Position numbers and translations under genes: made by a program
The notes under the pieces: model-generated
What the model was told of the DNA's origin: nothing
What the model saw: the letters and a program-made list of their open reading frames with translations, nothing else
Databases searched by the model: none
Shown here: positions 27,051-34,320 of the stretch, in pieces
How positions within the stretch are numbered: position 1 is the stretch's first letter
How the letters are laid out: each line of letters begins with the position of its first letter
NCBI RefSeq assembly: GCF_017309385.1
Contig: NZ_JAFJMJ010000001.1
Coordinates: forward strand, 3,720,001-3,784,000
Origin: Amycolatopsis sp. 195334CR
GTDB taxonomy: Bacteria; Actinomycetota; Actinomycetes; Mycobacteriales; Pseudonocardiaceae
Direction: 5' to 3'
Length of the DNA stretch: 64,000 bases

Positions 27051-27786
27051 CGTACTCGGCGACCCGTAGCGTCGCCCAGACCACCTTGCCGCCGCCGGTG
27101 GTCGGCATGCAGCCCCACGCCAACGCGGTCTGGGCCACCAGCAGCAGCCCGCCGACCCCGTGCAGGTCGAGCCCTGGATCGCGGACGGCCACGGTGCCCG
27201 GCACCTCGTCGGACACCGAGACGCTCAGCAACCCGCGGCGCAGCTCGGTCCTGACCTCGGCGGGCGACCGGGTGTGCACGACCACGTTGGTCACCAGCTC
27301 GCTGACCAGCAGGATGGCGTCGTTGAGCAGCGGTCCGGTCACGCCCCAGGCGGTGCCCACCTCGCGCATGAACCCGCGCGCGAGGCGGGCACTACCGAGG
27401 TCGTTGGCCAGCTCGACGCGGTCCACCCGGCGCGGTGCCGGGTCCTCGATCGCGTCGAGGGCGTCGGCCACGCTGTCGTGCACGGGCACGTAGCGCCGGG
27501 TGCGGTTGGTGGTGAGGAGTTGCTTGTTGTGCTCGTTGCCGTCGGCGAGCAGCAGCGGTACCCCCGGCCACTGGTCGAGCCGCGAGTGGATGGTGGTGAA
27601 CACGGCCAGTGCCGTGGCGGAGACGATGTCGAGCCCGCGCAGGTCCACGATCACCGCGCGGGGGCAGTCCGTGCCCGCCTTGGTCAGGTGGTCGCGCAGC
27701 TCGCGGTAGGTCGAGAGCTCCAGTCGCCCGGCCGGGGTCACCACCGTGGCGCCGGCCAGGGTGGTCTGCTCGAAGCGCAGGGTCAC
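27043..27786 (-). CDS. STAS domain plus HATPase (anti-sigma factor kinase-like) fusion
   Basis: A 247-residue fusion. Residues 1 to about 110 form a STAS domain (TLAGATVVTPAGRLELSTYRELRDHL, PRAVIVDLRGLDIVSATALAVF), as in anti-anti-sigma factors. The C-terminal half is a Bergerat-fold ATPase: LLNDAILLVSELVTNVVVHTR (N box), VRDPGLDLHGVGGLLLV (G1), and GGGKVVWATLRV. Such fusions may both sense and switch sigma factors. The GTG start overlaps the cheB stop by 4 bases. In the STAS part the usual phospho-serine position reads DIVSAT, so Ser may be retained. Confidence 0.87.
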   Translation of the reverse strand: MTLRFEQTTLAGATVVTPAGRLELSTYRELRDHLTKAGTDCPRAVIVDLRGLDIVSATALAVFTTIHSRLDQWPGVPLLLADGNEHNKQLLTTNRTRRYVPVHDSVADALDAIEDPAPRRVDRVELANDLGSARLARGFMREVGTAWGVTGPLLNDAILLVSELVTNVVVHTRSPAEVRTELRRGLLSVSVSDEVPGTVAVRDPGLDLHGVGGLLLVAQTALAWGCMPTTGGGKVVWATLRVAEYGA

Positions 27787-28766
27787 TTCGCACCGCCCAG
27801 GCCGAGTTGCCGTCGGATCACGGTCGCGGCTTCGATGGTTTCGTTCGCCTGCTCCCGGTAGCGGGCGGCGATGGTGAGGCTGCCCCGCTCGTACGCCTGC
27901 TCGGCCATTCGTGTGCTCAAGGCCGTTCGCTCCTCCAGTGTGCGCAAGGCGGTCCACAGCGCGCGATCCAGCGCGGATCCCTGGGCGGCCAGCAGCGCGT
28001 CGGCGCTCCAGGCGTGCCCGACCCGGCACCGGTACCACCGGCCTCCGTCGATGTCGGCGAGTACACCGTCGCAGTCGGGACAGGAGAATTCCGATGGTGC
28101 GCCCACGTGCTCCACCTCCCGGTACGGCTGCTTCCCACCGGCGATGGTGTTTTCCCAGCGCAGCAGTTCCGACGCGGAGAGCTCGTTTTCCACGGTGCTC
28201 TCGGTGATCTTGCCGAGCACCTCGCCGATGCCGGTGGCGGGCAGGACGTGGTCGGGGGTGAGTACCGCCAGCGCGTGCTGGGGCATCGCGGAGTAGAGCG
28301 CGTCCGTCGGTTCCTGGACCACCACCGTGCCACCCTGGGCGGCGATCGCCCGCAGTCCGGCGACCCCGTCGTCGAGCACCCCGGACAGCAGAACGCCGGT
28401 CACGGCGGCGCCGTGCGCCACGGCCGCGGAGCGGAAGAGCGCGTTGATCGCCGGGCGGTGCCCGTTCTCGGTGGGGCCGCGGGAGAGCGCGATCTGGTCG
28501 TCGACGACCAGGAGGTGGTGGCCCGGGCGGGCGACGTGGACGTGGCCCCGCGTCAGCCTGCCGCCGTCCTGGGCGTTGGTCACCGGGAGCGGACCCGCCC
28601 GCGCCAGGATGCTGGCCAGCGCACTGGTACCGCTGGGGGGCAGGTGCAGCACGACCAGCACCGCCGCGGCCAGGTCCTGGGGCAGGCCGGCCACCATCGA
28701 ACGAAGGGCTTCGACCCCACCCGCGGAGGCGCCGACCACCACGACGTCACGGGGGCGCAGTGCCAT
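27783..28766 (-). CDS. CheB-type methylesterase
   Basis: A 327-residue protein. The methylesterase domain carries the catalytic triad: Ser14 in VVGASAGG, His41 in VVLHLPP, and an Asp in SGVLDDGVAGL. There is no N-terminal receiver domain. The C-terminal 110 residues add a zinc-ribbon-like element (CPDCDGVL...YRCRVGHAW) and helices. GGAGG precedes the ATG. It heads an operon with STAS-ATPase and CheR-PAS genes; no chemoreceptors, CheA or flagellar genes are nearby, so regulation other than swimming is likely. Confidence 0.88.
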   Translation of the reverse strand: MALRPRDVVVVGASAGGVEALRSMVAGLPQDLAAAVLVVLHLPPSGTSALASILARAGPLPVTNAQDGGRLTRGHVHVARPGHHLLVVDDQIALSRGPTENGHRPAINALFRSAAVAHGAAVTGVLLSGVLDDGVAGLRAIAAQGGTVVVQEPTDALYSAMPQHALAVLTPDHVLPATGIGEVLGKITESTVENELSASELLRWENTIAGGKQPYREVEHVGAPSEFSCPDCDGVLADIDGGRWYRCRVGHAWSADALLAAQGSALDRALWTALRTLEERTALSTRMAEQAYERGSLTIAARYREQANETIEAATVIRRQLGLGGAK

Positions 28767-28804
28767 CGGATACCTCCTCGGCGGCGGGGGGACTCGCGCC
28801 AGGT

Positions 28805-28829
28805 ATACCCGGCATCGTCCCAGTCAACC
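28805..28829 (-). promoter_or_regulatory. Sigma-B-like promoter of the CheB operon (GGTT-N15-GGGTAT)
   Basis: On the minus strand GGTT and GGGTAT are 15 bases apart, 39 bases before the CheB start. This fits the actinomycete stress sigma-B consensus GNNT-N14-16-GGGTAY. It makes sense for an operon encoding anti-sigma-type ATPases. Confidence 0.6.
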
Positions 28830-28873
28830 GACCTGCCCGCCAGGGGGTGGTACGTCGCTGTACCGGTGGTTTT

Positions 28874-29353
28874 TCACCGTCCCGGGGTGAGGGCGCACCA
28901 CCAGCTCATCCGGATCGTGGTGCCGAGCGCGTTCGAGCGCATCAGCACCTCGTCGGCGAGTTCGTGCATCATGCCGAGCCCGCGTCCGCGGAAAGAACCG
29001 GCGACCGTTCTCGGGCGGCGCCAGCGCCCCCGGTCGGTGATGGTGATCGTGCACCGGGTCGCGGTGGCGTGCCCGTGGAGTTCGAGTGGTCCGGCCGGGC
29101 CGGCGTAGGCGTGGTCGACCACGTTGGCCATGGCTTCGTAGGCGGCGAGCACCACGTCCTCGTGCAGGTCGCCGCCCAGGCCGAGGTCGCGCAGCCAGCG
29201 GGCGAGCGCGCCACGCAGGCGCGACGCGTTCTCGGCGGTGGCCTGCTCGCGGTGGTGCAGCACCGCCGTGGCGGGTGGCAGAGGTGGCAGGAGATCGACT
29301 TCGGTGGCCAGGTTTCCCAGTGTCTGTCCGGCGGCGTCCGCTGACCGTCGCAT
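28874..29353 (-). CDS. RsbW-like ATP-binding anti-sigma factor kinase
   Basis: A 159-residue Bergerat-fold ATPase of the anti-sigma/RsbW kind. Seen: VVLAAYEAMANVVDHAY (N box), CTITITDRGRWRRP (G1), and SFRGRGLGMMHELADEVLM (G2 region). It may hold a sigma factor inactive until an antagonist such as a STAS protein frees it. It is transcribed toward the CheB operon from its own stress-type promoter and has a GGGGGA ribosome binding site. Confidence 0.88.
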   Translation of the reverse strand: MRRSADAAGQTLGNLATEVDLLPPLPPATAVLHHREQATAENASRLRGALARWLRDLGLGGDLHEDVVLAAYEAMANVVDHAYAGPAGPLELHGHATATRCTITITDRGRWRRPRTVAGSFRGRGLGMMHELADEVLMRSNALGTTIRMSWWCALTPGR

Positions 29354-29387
29354 GGTGTCGGTCCCCCTTCCGCGGTGCTGAGATCGG

Positions 29388-29413
29388 TTACCCCGGTCGG
29401 GGGTACGCCAAAC
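29388..29413 (-). promoter_or_regulatory. Sigma-B-like promoter of the RsbW-like gene (GTTT-N16-GGGTAA)
   Basis: GTTT and GGGTAA are 16 bases apart on the minus strand, 35 bases before the start codon. One mismatch (last base A) to GNNT-N14-16-GGGTAY. It is the second such promoter in 600 bp. Confidence 0.55.
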
Positions 29414-29433
29414 AGTGCCGCGGTCACCCCTGG

Positions 29434-30087
29434 TCAGCGGCTCAGGATCTCGAAGGCGTGGCGGCGGTGTTCGGCGAACGCGGCGAGCGCGGTCCCGGCG
29501 TTCCGTGCACGCAGGGTACCGGCGAGCTCGCGGTGTTCGGCGGGGATGTGGGCGAGGTAGTCCGTGGTGCTCAGGGTGATCCGGGTGAGCAGGAACAGGT
29601 GGACCTGGTTGCGGATCGCGGCCCAGGCCTCGGCGAGGCGCCGGTGGTGGGCGGCGGCGTAGACGGCGTCGTGGAAGGCCAGGTCGGCGCGGACCATCTC
29701 GTGTTCGTCGGCGGCCCGGTCCATCAACGCGACGGCGTGGTCGATCCGGTCGAGGTCCGCGTCGGTGGCGTGCTCGGTGACCCGCTGTACGGCGAGCGCT
29801 TCGAGAGCGCCGCGAAGGCTGTCCAATTCGGCCACGTCGTCGGGGGTCAGATCGGTGACCGTGGCACCGCGGTGCCACTCGCTGCGGACCAGGCCCTCGC
29901 GTTCGAGCCGGAGCAGCGCCTCGCGGACCGGCCCGCGGCTGACGTCCATCGCCGCGGCCAGTTCGACCTCGCGCAGTTGCGTGCCGGGGGCGTAACCGCC
30001 GTTGAAGATGGCGTCGCGGATGCGGTCGGCCACCTCGTCGGCGAGTCCGCGGCGGCGGGCGGGGGCCACGGCTGGGGGGTGGTTCAC
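29434..30087 (-). CDS. GntR family regulator, FadR (FCD) subfamily
   Basis: A 217-residue protein. The N-terminal winged helix contains ELAAAMDVSRGPVREALLRLEREGLV; the C-terminal all-helical FCD effector domain has the metal/ligand residues in DLAFHDAVYAAAHHRRL and AEHRRHAFEIL. FCD regulators usually sense organic acids. It is divergent from a VOC gene across a perfect AATGTTAACATT palindrome. Confidence 0.93.
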   Translation of the reverse strand: MNHPPAVAPARRRGLADEVADRIRDAIFNGGYAPGTQLREVELAAAMDVSRGPVREALLRLEREGLVRSEWHRGATVTDLTPDDVAELDSLRGALEALAVQRVTEHATDADLDRIDHAVALMDRAADEHEMVRADLAFHDAVYAAAHHRRLAEAWAAIRNQVHLFLLTRITLSTTDYLAHIPAEHRELAGTLRARNAGTALAAFAEHRRHAFEILSR

Positions 30088-30111
30088 GTCTCACCTCTCG
30101 TTGTTTGTCTG

Positions 30112-30123
30112 AATGTTAACATT
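30112..30123. promoter_or_regulatory. Candidate GntR operator AATGTTAACATT
   Basis: A perfect 12-bp palindrome, 6 bases upstream of the VOC start and 25 bases from the GntR start. Position and symmetry fit autoregulation plus control of the VOC gene. Confidence 0.6.
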
Positions 30124-30128
30124 GCGAC

Positions 30129-30560
30129 ATGACTGTTCTCGACTCGCCGATCCCGCGGTTCCACCTGGCCATGCCGGTGGACGACCTGGCCGCCGCCCGT
30201 CACTTCTACGGAGAGGTGCTGGGCCTGCCGCAGGGCCGCAGCTCCGACACCTGGGTGGACTGGAACCTGCACGGCCACCAGTTCGTCACCCACCTCGCCG
30301 CCGAGGGCACGAAGCGGATCCACAACCCGGTCGACGGGCACGACGTGCCGGTCCCGCACTTCGGCCTGGTGCTCACCGTCGAGGAGTTCGGCAAGCTGGC
30401 CGACCGGCTGCGCGCGGCGGGCACCGAGTTCGTGATCGAGCCCTACGTCCGGTTCCAGGGCGAGCCCGGCGAGCAGTGGACCATGTTCCTGCTGGACCCG
30501 GCGGGCAACGCGCTCGAGTTCAAGGCCTTCGCCGACGACAGCCAGGTGTTCGCCGTCTGA
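30129..30560 (+). CDS. VOC (glyoxalase/dioxygenase fold) family protein
   Basis: A 143-residue VOC protein with paired beta-alpha-beta modules. [26 protein letters not shown] starts module one; [22 protein letters not shown] and [15 protein letters not shown] make module two, with His and Glu in metal-ligand positions. The exact reaction is unknown. The short ATG leader places the palindrome directly in front. It is probably regulated by the divergent GntR. Confidence 0.88.
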   Translation: MTVLDSPIPRFHLAMPVDDLAAARHFYGEVLGLPQGRSSDTWVDWNLHGHQFVTHLAAEGTKRIHNPVDGHDVPVPHFGLVLTVEEFGKLADRLRAAGTEFVIEPYVRFQGEPGEQWTMFLLDPAGNALEFKAFADDSQVFAV

Positions 30561-30599
30561 CCGTTGTCCACATGTTGTGGATACCGCTGTGGATAGCCA

Positions 30600-31193
30600 C
30601 TACATGGCCGCGCGCCGCGCCAGTTCGCGTTTGCCGAGCGCGAGTTTGCGCAGGCCGTGGGCGGCGAGCAGCGGCTTGAGAGGCCACGCCTCGCCGAACC
30701 GGTAGTCGCCGCCCCGGACCAGGCGCGCGGCCAGGTCCGGGTGCTGGTGGTGCAGGTAGAGCCGGGCCTTCTGGGCGTGCAGCGGGTTGGACACGATCTT
30801 GATCTGGTCCACTCCGTCGAGCAGGGGCGCGAGGAACTCGATGTTCTGCCAGGTGCTGCGCGAGCGGTCCTCCAGGCGGACCTCGCCGGTGAAACCGAGC
30901 GCCGCCGCGTGCCGCGCCAGCAACGCGGCCTCGGGCACCGGCCCGCCGCCGGCGCCCGAGCAGACCAGCACCGAGTCGAGCGCGGGGTCGATCGAGCGCA
31001 GGGCCGCGCGGACCCGCCACCGGTTCATCGCATTCGCCTCGGTGCCGCGGTCGCGGTAGCCGAGCACCACCACCGCCTCGGACCGGGCGGGGCGCCGGTC
31101 GTGCACCAGCGCGCGGGAAGCCCGCCAGTGCACCACCTCGCTCCAGCCGACCAAGCCCGCGAAACCCAGCAGCACCAAGGCGATCCGCTTCAT
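30600..31193 (-). CDS. YdcF-like (DUF218) protein with N-terminal membrane helix
   Basis: A 197-residue DUF218 protein. An N-terminal hydrophobic helix (MKRIALVLLGFAGLVGWSEVV) anchors it. AVVVLGYRDRGTEAN, VLVCSGAGGG, EDRSRSTWQNIEFL and KIVSNPLHAQKARLY are family hallmarks; the DRSRSTWQN segment is the conserved loop. DUF218 proteins such as SanA affect envelope integrity. Its start overlaps the upstream F420-type gene by 4 bases. Confidence 0.87.
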   Translation of the reverse strand: MKRIALVLLGFAGLVGWSEVVHWRASRALVHDRRPARSEAVVVLGYRDRGTEANAMNRWRVRAALRSIDPALDSVLVCSGAGGGPVPEAALLARHAAALGFTGEVRLEDRSRSTWQNIEFLAPLLDGVDQIKIVSNPLHAQKARLYLHHQHPDLAARLVRGGDYRFGEAWPLKPLLAAHGLRKLALGKRELARRAAM

Positions 31194-32068
31194 CCGCCGA
31201 TACTGGCACGCGGCAGCAGCGCCTCGGCCAGCCGCCGCCAGTGCGGCATCGCCGACGCGCCGGGTTCGACCCCGATGACCTGGATGCCGACGTGGTCCGC
31301 GCCCGCGTCGAGGTGGCCGTGCAGCTTGGCGGCGATCGTGTCGACGTCGCCCCAGAAGACGAGGTCATCGACGAGCCGGTCGCTGCCACCGTCGATGTCC
31401 GCTTCGGTGTAACCGAGGCGCAGGAACTTGGCGACGTTGTACTTCTGCGTCAGGTAGGGGTGCAGGTGCTCGCGGGCGATTTCCCGTGCCTTGGCCGGAT
31501 CGGTCTCGAAGAGCACCGCGTGCTCGACACCGAGGAACGCGTCACCGAGCACCTCGCGCGCCTGGGCCGTGTGCTCGACCGTCACGTGGTAGGTGTGCGC
31601 GCCGGCCGAGCGCTCCCTGGCGAGTTCGAGCATCTTCGGGCCGTAGGCCGCGAGGATCCGCCGCATCGGGCCGGACGGCGCGGGGTTGACGTCGGTCGCC
31701 GCGTCGAGGTCGTCCAGGTACTGGCGCATCGCCCGCAACGGCTTGGTCCCCGGACGCGCGCCCCCGAAACCGAGGCCGAGCACGTGGCGGCCGGGGTAGG
31801 CGTCGGCGAGCAGTTTCGCCCCGCCGTGGGTCCACCGCGGTTCGCGGGACCAGATCTGCGCGATGCCGTTGACCACGGTGATGCGCTCGGTGGCGGCGAG
31901 CAGGAAGCCGGCGTGCGTCAGCGCCTCGCGGCCGAGCAGTTCCGGGACCCAGAACGCGGGCCAGCCCAGTTCTTCCAGTTCCCGCACCGATTCCCGCATC
32001 GCGCTCGCCGGCTGGTGCTCGAAGTCGAAGGTCCACACGCCGAAGCGGCCCAGTTCCAGTTCGCTCAT
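31190..32068 (-). CDS. LLM-class F420-dependent oxidoreductase
   Basis: A 292-residue TIM-barrel flavin/F420 oxidoreductase. GRFGVWTFDFEHQPAS at the N-terminus, GWPAFWVPELLGREAL, RHVLGLGFGG and a C-terminal YTEADIDGGSDRLVDDLVFWGDVDTIAAKL fit the actinobacterial TIGR03620-like group. It presumably uses F420H2; the substrate is unknown. It is co-transcribed with the DUF218 gene. Confidence 0.88.
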   Translation of the reverse strand: MSELELGRFGVWTFDFEHQPASAMRESVRELEELGWPAFWVPELLGREALTHAGFLLAATERITVVNGIAQIWSREPRWTHGGAKLLADAYPGRHVLGLGFGGARPGTKPLRAMRQYLDDLDAATDVNPAPSGPMRRILAAYGPKMLELARERSAGAHTYHVTVEHTAQAREVLGDAFLGVEHAVLFETDPAKAREIAREHLHPYLTQKYNVAKFLRLGYTEADIDGGSDRLVDDLVFWGDVDTIAAKLHGHLDAGADHVGIQVIGVEPGASAMPHWRRLAEALLPRASIGG

Positions 32069-32121
32069 GCATCGAAGTATCGCAGAACTTCGATATGAAC
32101 TGCGCCGAGGGGGCCGGTGGA

Positions 32122-32127
32122 TAGGGT
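32122..32127 (+). promoter_or_regulatory. -10 box TAGGGT of a leaderless VOC gene
   Basis: TAGGGT ends 6 bases before the ATG at 32134. No ribosome binding site is present. Confidence 0.5.
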
Positions 32128-32133
32128 GGGCCG

Positions 32134-32565
32134 ATGTCGATCAGGAAGTTCCAGGTCACCTTCGACTGCGCGTCGCCGGAGCGCGTCGCCCGGTTCTGGT
32201 GCGAGGTGCTGGGTTACGTCGTGCCGTCACCACCGGCGGGACACGCCACCTGGGACGACTACAACGACTCGCTGCCGCCCGAGAAGCGGGACGCGGGATT
32301 CGTCTGCAGCGACCCCACCGGCGAGGGGCCGCGGCTGTACTTCCAGCGCGTGCCCGAGGGCAAGGTGGTCAAGAACCGGGTGCACCTCTGCGTGCGCGTG
32401 GGCACCGGGCTCGTGGGCGACGAACGCCTCGCCACGCTCCAGGCCGAGTGCGACCGGCTGATCGCGCTCGGCGCGGAGCACGAGCGCACGCTGCTCGCCG
32501 ACGGCGAGGAGGAGTCGTGCATCGTGATGCGGGACATCGAGGGCAACGAGTTCTGCCTCGACTGA
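32134..32565 (+). CDS. VOC family protein (glyoxalase_6 type)
   Basis: A 143-residue VOC protein starting FQVTFDCASPERVARFWCEVLGY, with GPRLYFQRVPEGKVVKNRVHLCVRV in the middle and VMRDIEGNEFCLD at the end. This layout is common in actinobacterial proteins of unknown substrate. Leaderless start. It ends one base before the convergent ArsR gene. Confidence 0.87.
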   Translation: MSIRKFQVTFDCASPERVARFWCEVLGYVVPSPPAGHATWDDYNDSLPPEKRDAGFVCSDPTGEGPRLYFQRVPEGKVVKNRVHLCVRVGTGLVGDERLATLQAECDRLIALGAEHERTLLADGEEESCIVMRDIEGNEFCLD

Positions 32566-32566
32566 T

Positions 32567-32899
32567 TCAGAGGGACCGGCCGAGCACGTCGACCAGTTGC
32601 GCGATGCGGTCCTCGTCGCGACGGTAGTGCGTCCACTTGCCGACGCGGGTGGCGCGGACGAGACCGGCGCGCTGCAGCGAGGCCATGTAGGCGGAGACGG
32701 TCGACTGCGCCAGTCCGGCCTTGGCCTGGATGTGGCTCACGCACACGCCGACCTCCTGCGGATCGGCGATGCCCTCCTCGACCGGGAAGTGCCGTTCCGG
32801 TTCGCGCAGCCAGTGGAGCACCTGGAGGCGCACCGGATTGGCGAGCGCCTTGAACACGTCAAGGAGCTGCGCGACGGGGAGTTCGGTCTCGGTGGTCAT
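32567..32899 (-). CDS. ArsR family transcriptional regulator
   Basis: A 110-residue winged-helix regulator: LLDVFKALANPVRLQVLHWLREPE, AKAGLAQSTVSAYMASLQRAGLVRATRVGKWTHYRRDE. A cysteine in VGVCVSHI lies before the recognition helix, but the classical metal-site CxC is absent. The ATG follows TATACT by 10 bases with no ribosome binding site, so the leader is at most a few bases. The target is unknown. Confidence 0.9.
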   Translation of the reverse strand: MTTETELPVAQLLDVFKALANPVRLQVLHWLREPERHFPVEEGIADPQEVGVCVSHIQAKAGLAQSTVSAYMASLQRAGLVRATRVGKWTHYRRDEDRIAQLVDVLGRSL

Positions 32900-32922
32900 G
32901 TTCGCCCCGAGTATAGAACCGC

Positions 32923-33135
32923 TCAGCCGTCGAAGAATCCGGCTTCGCCGTGGGTCTTGTGGTGGGGCCAGCCGCGGGGGGTCGGCCGGATCGGCGGTGC
33001 CGCCGGGCACTCGCCCGGGGAGGACCGCCACTGCTCGCGCCAGCCGCGGACCACGCGCCAGGTGCCGCACGGGCAGGTCTGGTGCCGGATCCGCCGGTGC
33101 CGGGCCACCGTTTTCCAGGTGTGCACGGGATCCAC
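32923..33135 (-). CDS. Small Arg/Cys-rich hypothetical protein
   Basis: A possible 70-residue protein (GTG start, MDPVHTWKTVARHRRIRHQ). A CPCG motif and a later Cys (GECP) could bind zinc. Almost every third codon position is G or C, as in real genes here. It is encoded just upstream of the ArsR gene, whose TATACT box follows its stop. No homologue is recognised and no clear ribosome binding site is seen. Confidence 0.5.
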   Translation of the reverse strand: MDPVHTWKTVARHRRIRHQTCPCGTWRVVRGWREQWRSSPGECPAAPPIRPTPRGWPHHKTHGEAGFFDG

Positions 33136-33242
33136 GGTCCGGTCGGGCTGTGGTGCGTGTCAACCCTTACCGGCGGCGCCGGGGCGCGCGGACGGGTAGC
33201 GTGATCTGTGCAAGCATCCACCGGACAGTGAGGGGACTCGTT

Positions 33243-33518
33243 GTGTTCTGGACCATTCTCGGGTGGCTGCTGTTCGGCCTGATCGCCGGTTTCATCGCCC
33301 GCGCGCTGGTGCCCGGCAAGGACGACATCGGGTTCCTGGCCACCATCCTGCTGGGCATCGTGGGCTCGGTGGTCGGCGGCTTCCTCTTCGGCCTGTTCAC
33401 CGTGGGCTTCCGCGGTTTCGAACCGGCCGGCTGGATCGGCTCGGTCATCGGCGCCATCATCGTGCTCGTCATCTTCAACAAGGTGACCGGGCGCAAGAAG
33501 AAGCGATCCCGCGTTTAG
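33243..33518 (+). CDS. GlsB/YeaQ/YmgE family membrane protein
   Basis: A 91-residue membrane protein of the transglycosylase-associated family, often stress-induced. FWTILGWLLFGLIAGFIARALVPGKDD, GFLATILLGIVGSVVGGFLFG and GWIGSVIGAIIVLVIF give three helices, and a basic tail (GRKKKRSRV) follows. GTG start, 6 bases after GAGGGGA. A long hairpin terminator lies just downstream. Confidence 0.92.
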   Translation: MFWTILGWLLFGLIAGFIARALVPGKDDIGFLATILLGIVGSVVGGFLFGLFTVGFRGFEPAGWIGSVIGAIIVLVIFNKVTGRKKKRSRV

Positions 33519-33523
33519 GCGTC

Positions 33524-33568
33524 GTCCGGCAAGTCTCGCTCGAAGCCCATCGAGCAGACCTGCCGGAC
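33524..33568. terminator. Long stem-loop between convergent genes
   Basis: Left arm 33524-33543 pairs with right arm 33550-33568 over about 18 bp, with one mismatch and one bulged C, and a 6-base loop. It separates the GlsB-like gene from the convergent TetR gene and probably terminates both. The tail is not T-rich, which is common in actinomycetes. Confidence 0.7.
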
Positions 33569-33573
33569 AACAC

Positions 33574-34263
33574 CTAGCCGGATTCCAGTCCGTCCAGCAG
33601 CCACTCCAGGATCGTTTCGAAGGTCTGCGGCGGGGTCTCGTCGCGGGCGGGGTCGTTGGCCCACTTCGTGAAGTACGGGTACTTCCCCGAGGCGGCGACG
33701 CGCTCCAAGTAGGGCCGCGCCGCCTCGGCGAGGTCCGCGTCGGTGGCGCCGCCGATCCCGGCACGCATGGTGCGTTCCTCCAGCAGTGCCAGCCCGGAGC
33801 CGAACACGTGCCCGAAGACCGTGTTGACGAAGCCCATCCGGGTGGCCGCCGGCAGGTCCAGTGAATCGAGCTCGGCGAGCGCCGCGTCGTAGAGCGCCAT
33901 CGCGTTCGGGCCGAGCGGCGGCCGGCTGAACGCGAGCCGCGCGAACCACGGGTGTGCCTGCACGGCCGCCCAGGCCGACAGCCCGAGTGCGCGCAGCGCG
34001 GGCCGCCACCCTTCGCCCCTCGGCACGGTGATCAGGCCGTACGCGTGGTCGGCCATCAGGTCGGCCAGCCCGTCCTTGCTCCCGACGTAGCGGTAGAGCG
34101 CCATCGGACTGCGCACGCCGAGCTTCTGCGCGAGCGCGCGCATGGTGATCTCACCGTCGGCCTGCGCGTCGGCGAGTTCCACGGCGGCGGCCACGATCCG
34201 CTCGCGGCTGAGCGGTTGCGTGGGGCGCGGCGGCTCGTCGAACCACACCAGTTTCTCGTTCAT
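33574..34263 (-). CDS. TetR family regulator
   Basis: A 229-residue TetR protein with the DNA-binding domain at about residues 18-70 (SRERIVAAAVELADAQADGEITMRALAQKLGVRSPMALYRYVGSKDGL) and a TetR-C-like effector domain (AHPWFARLAFSRPPLGPNAMALYD, GFVNTVFGHVFGSGLALLEE) of the drug-sensing type. A TAGCCT box lies 9 bases before its ATG. It is divergent from an FAD monooxygenase across tandem operators. Confidence 0.93.
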   Translation of the reverse strand: MNEKLVWFDEPPRPTQPLSRERIVAAAVELADAQADGEITMRALAQKLGVRSPMALYRYVGSKDGLADLMADHAYGLITVPRGEGWRPALRALGLSAWAAVQAHPWFARLAFSRPPLGPNAMALYDAALAELDSLDLPAATRMGFVNTVFGHVFGSGLALLEERTMRAGIGGATDADLAEAARPYLERVAASGKYPYFTKWANDPARDETPPQTFETILEWLLDGLESG

Positions 34264-34285
34264 GGTGGACGTAGGCTAGCAGTCG

Positions 34286-34320
34286 GTGTACAACGTACAT
34301 CATGAGTGGACAACGTACAC
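34286..34320. promoter_or_regulatory. Tandem TetR operators GTGTAC-AAC-GTACAC
   Basis: Two 15-bp near-palindromes: GTGTACAACGTACAT (34286-34300) and GTGGACAACGTACAC (34306-34320), 20 bp apart. The second lies inside codons 2-7 of the monooxygenase gene. The half-site closely resembles that of the TetR operators at 45524-45559. Confidence 0.7.

Noticed and set aside
25188..29353. Chemotaxis operon for motility
   Set aside because: CheB lacks a receiver domain, the CheR protein has PAS and coiled-coil extensions, and no CheA, CheW, receptor or flagellar gene is present.
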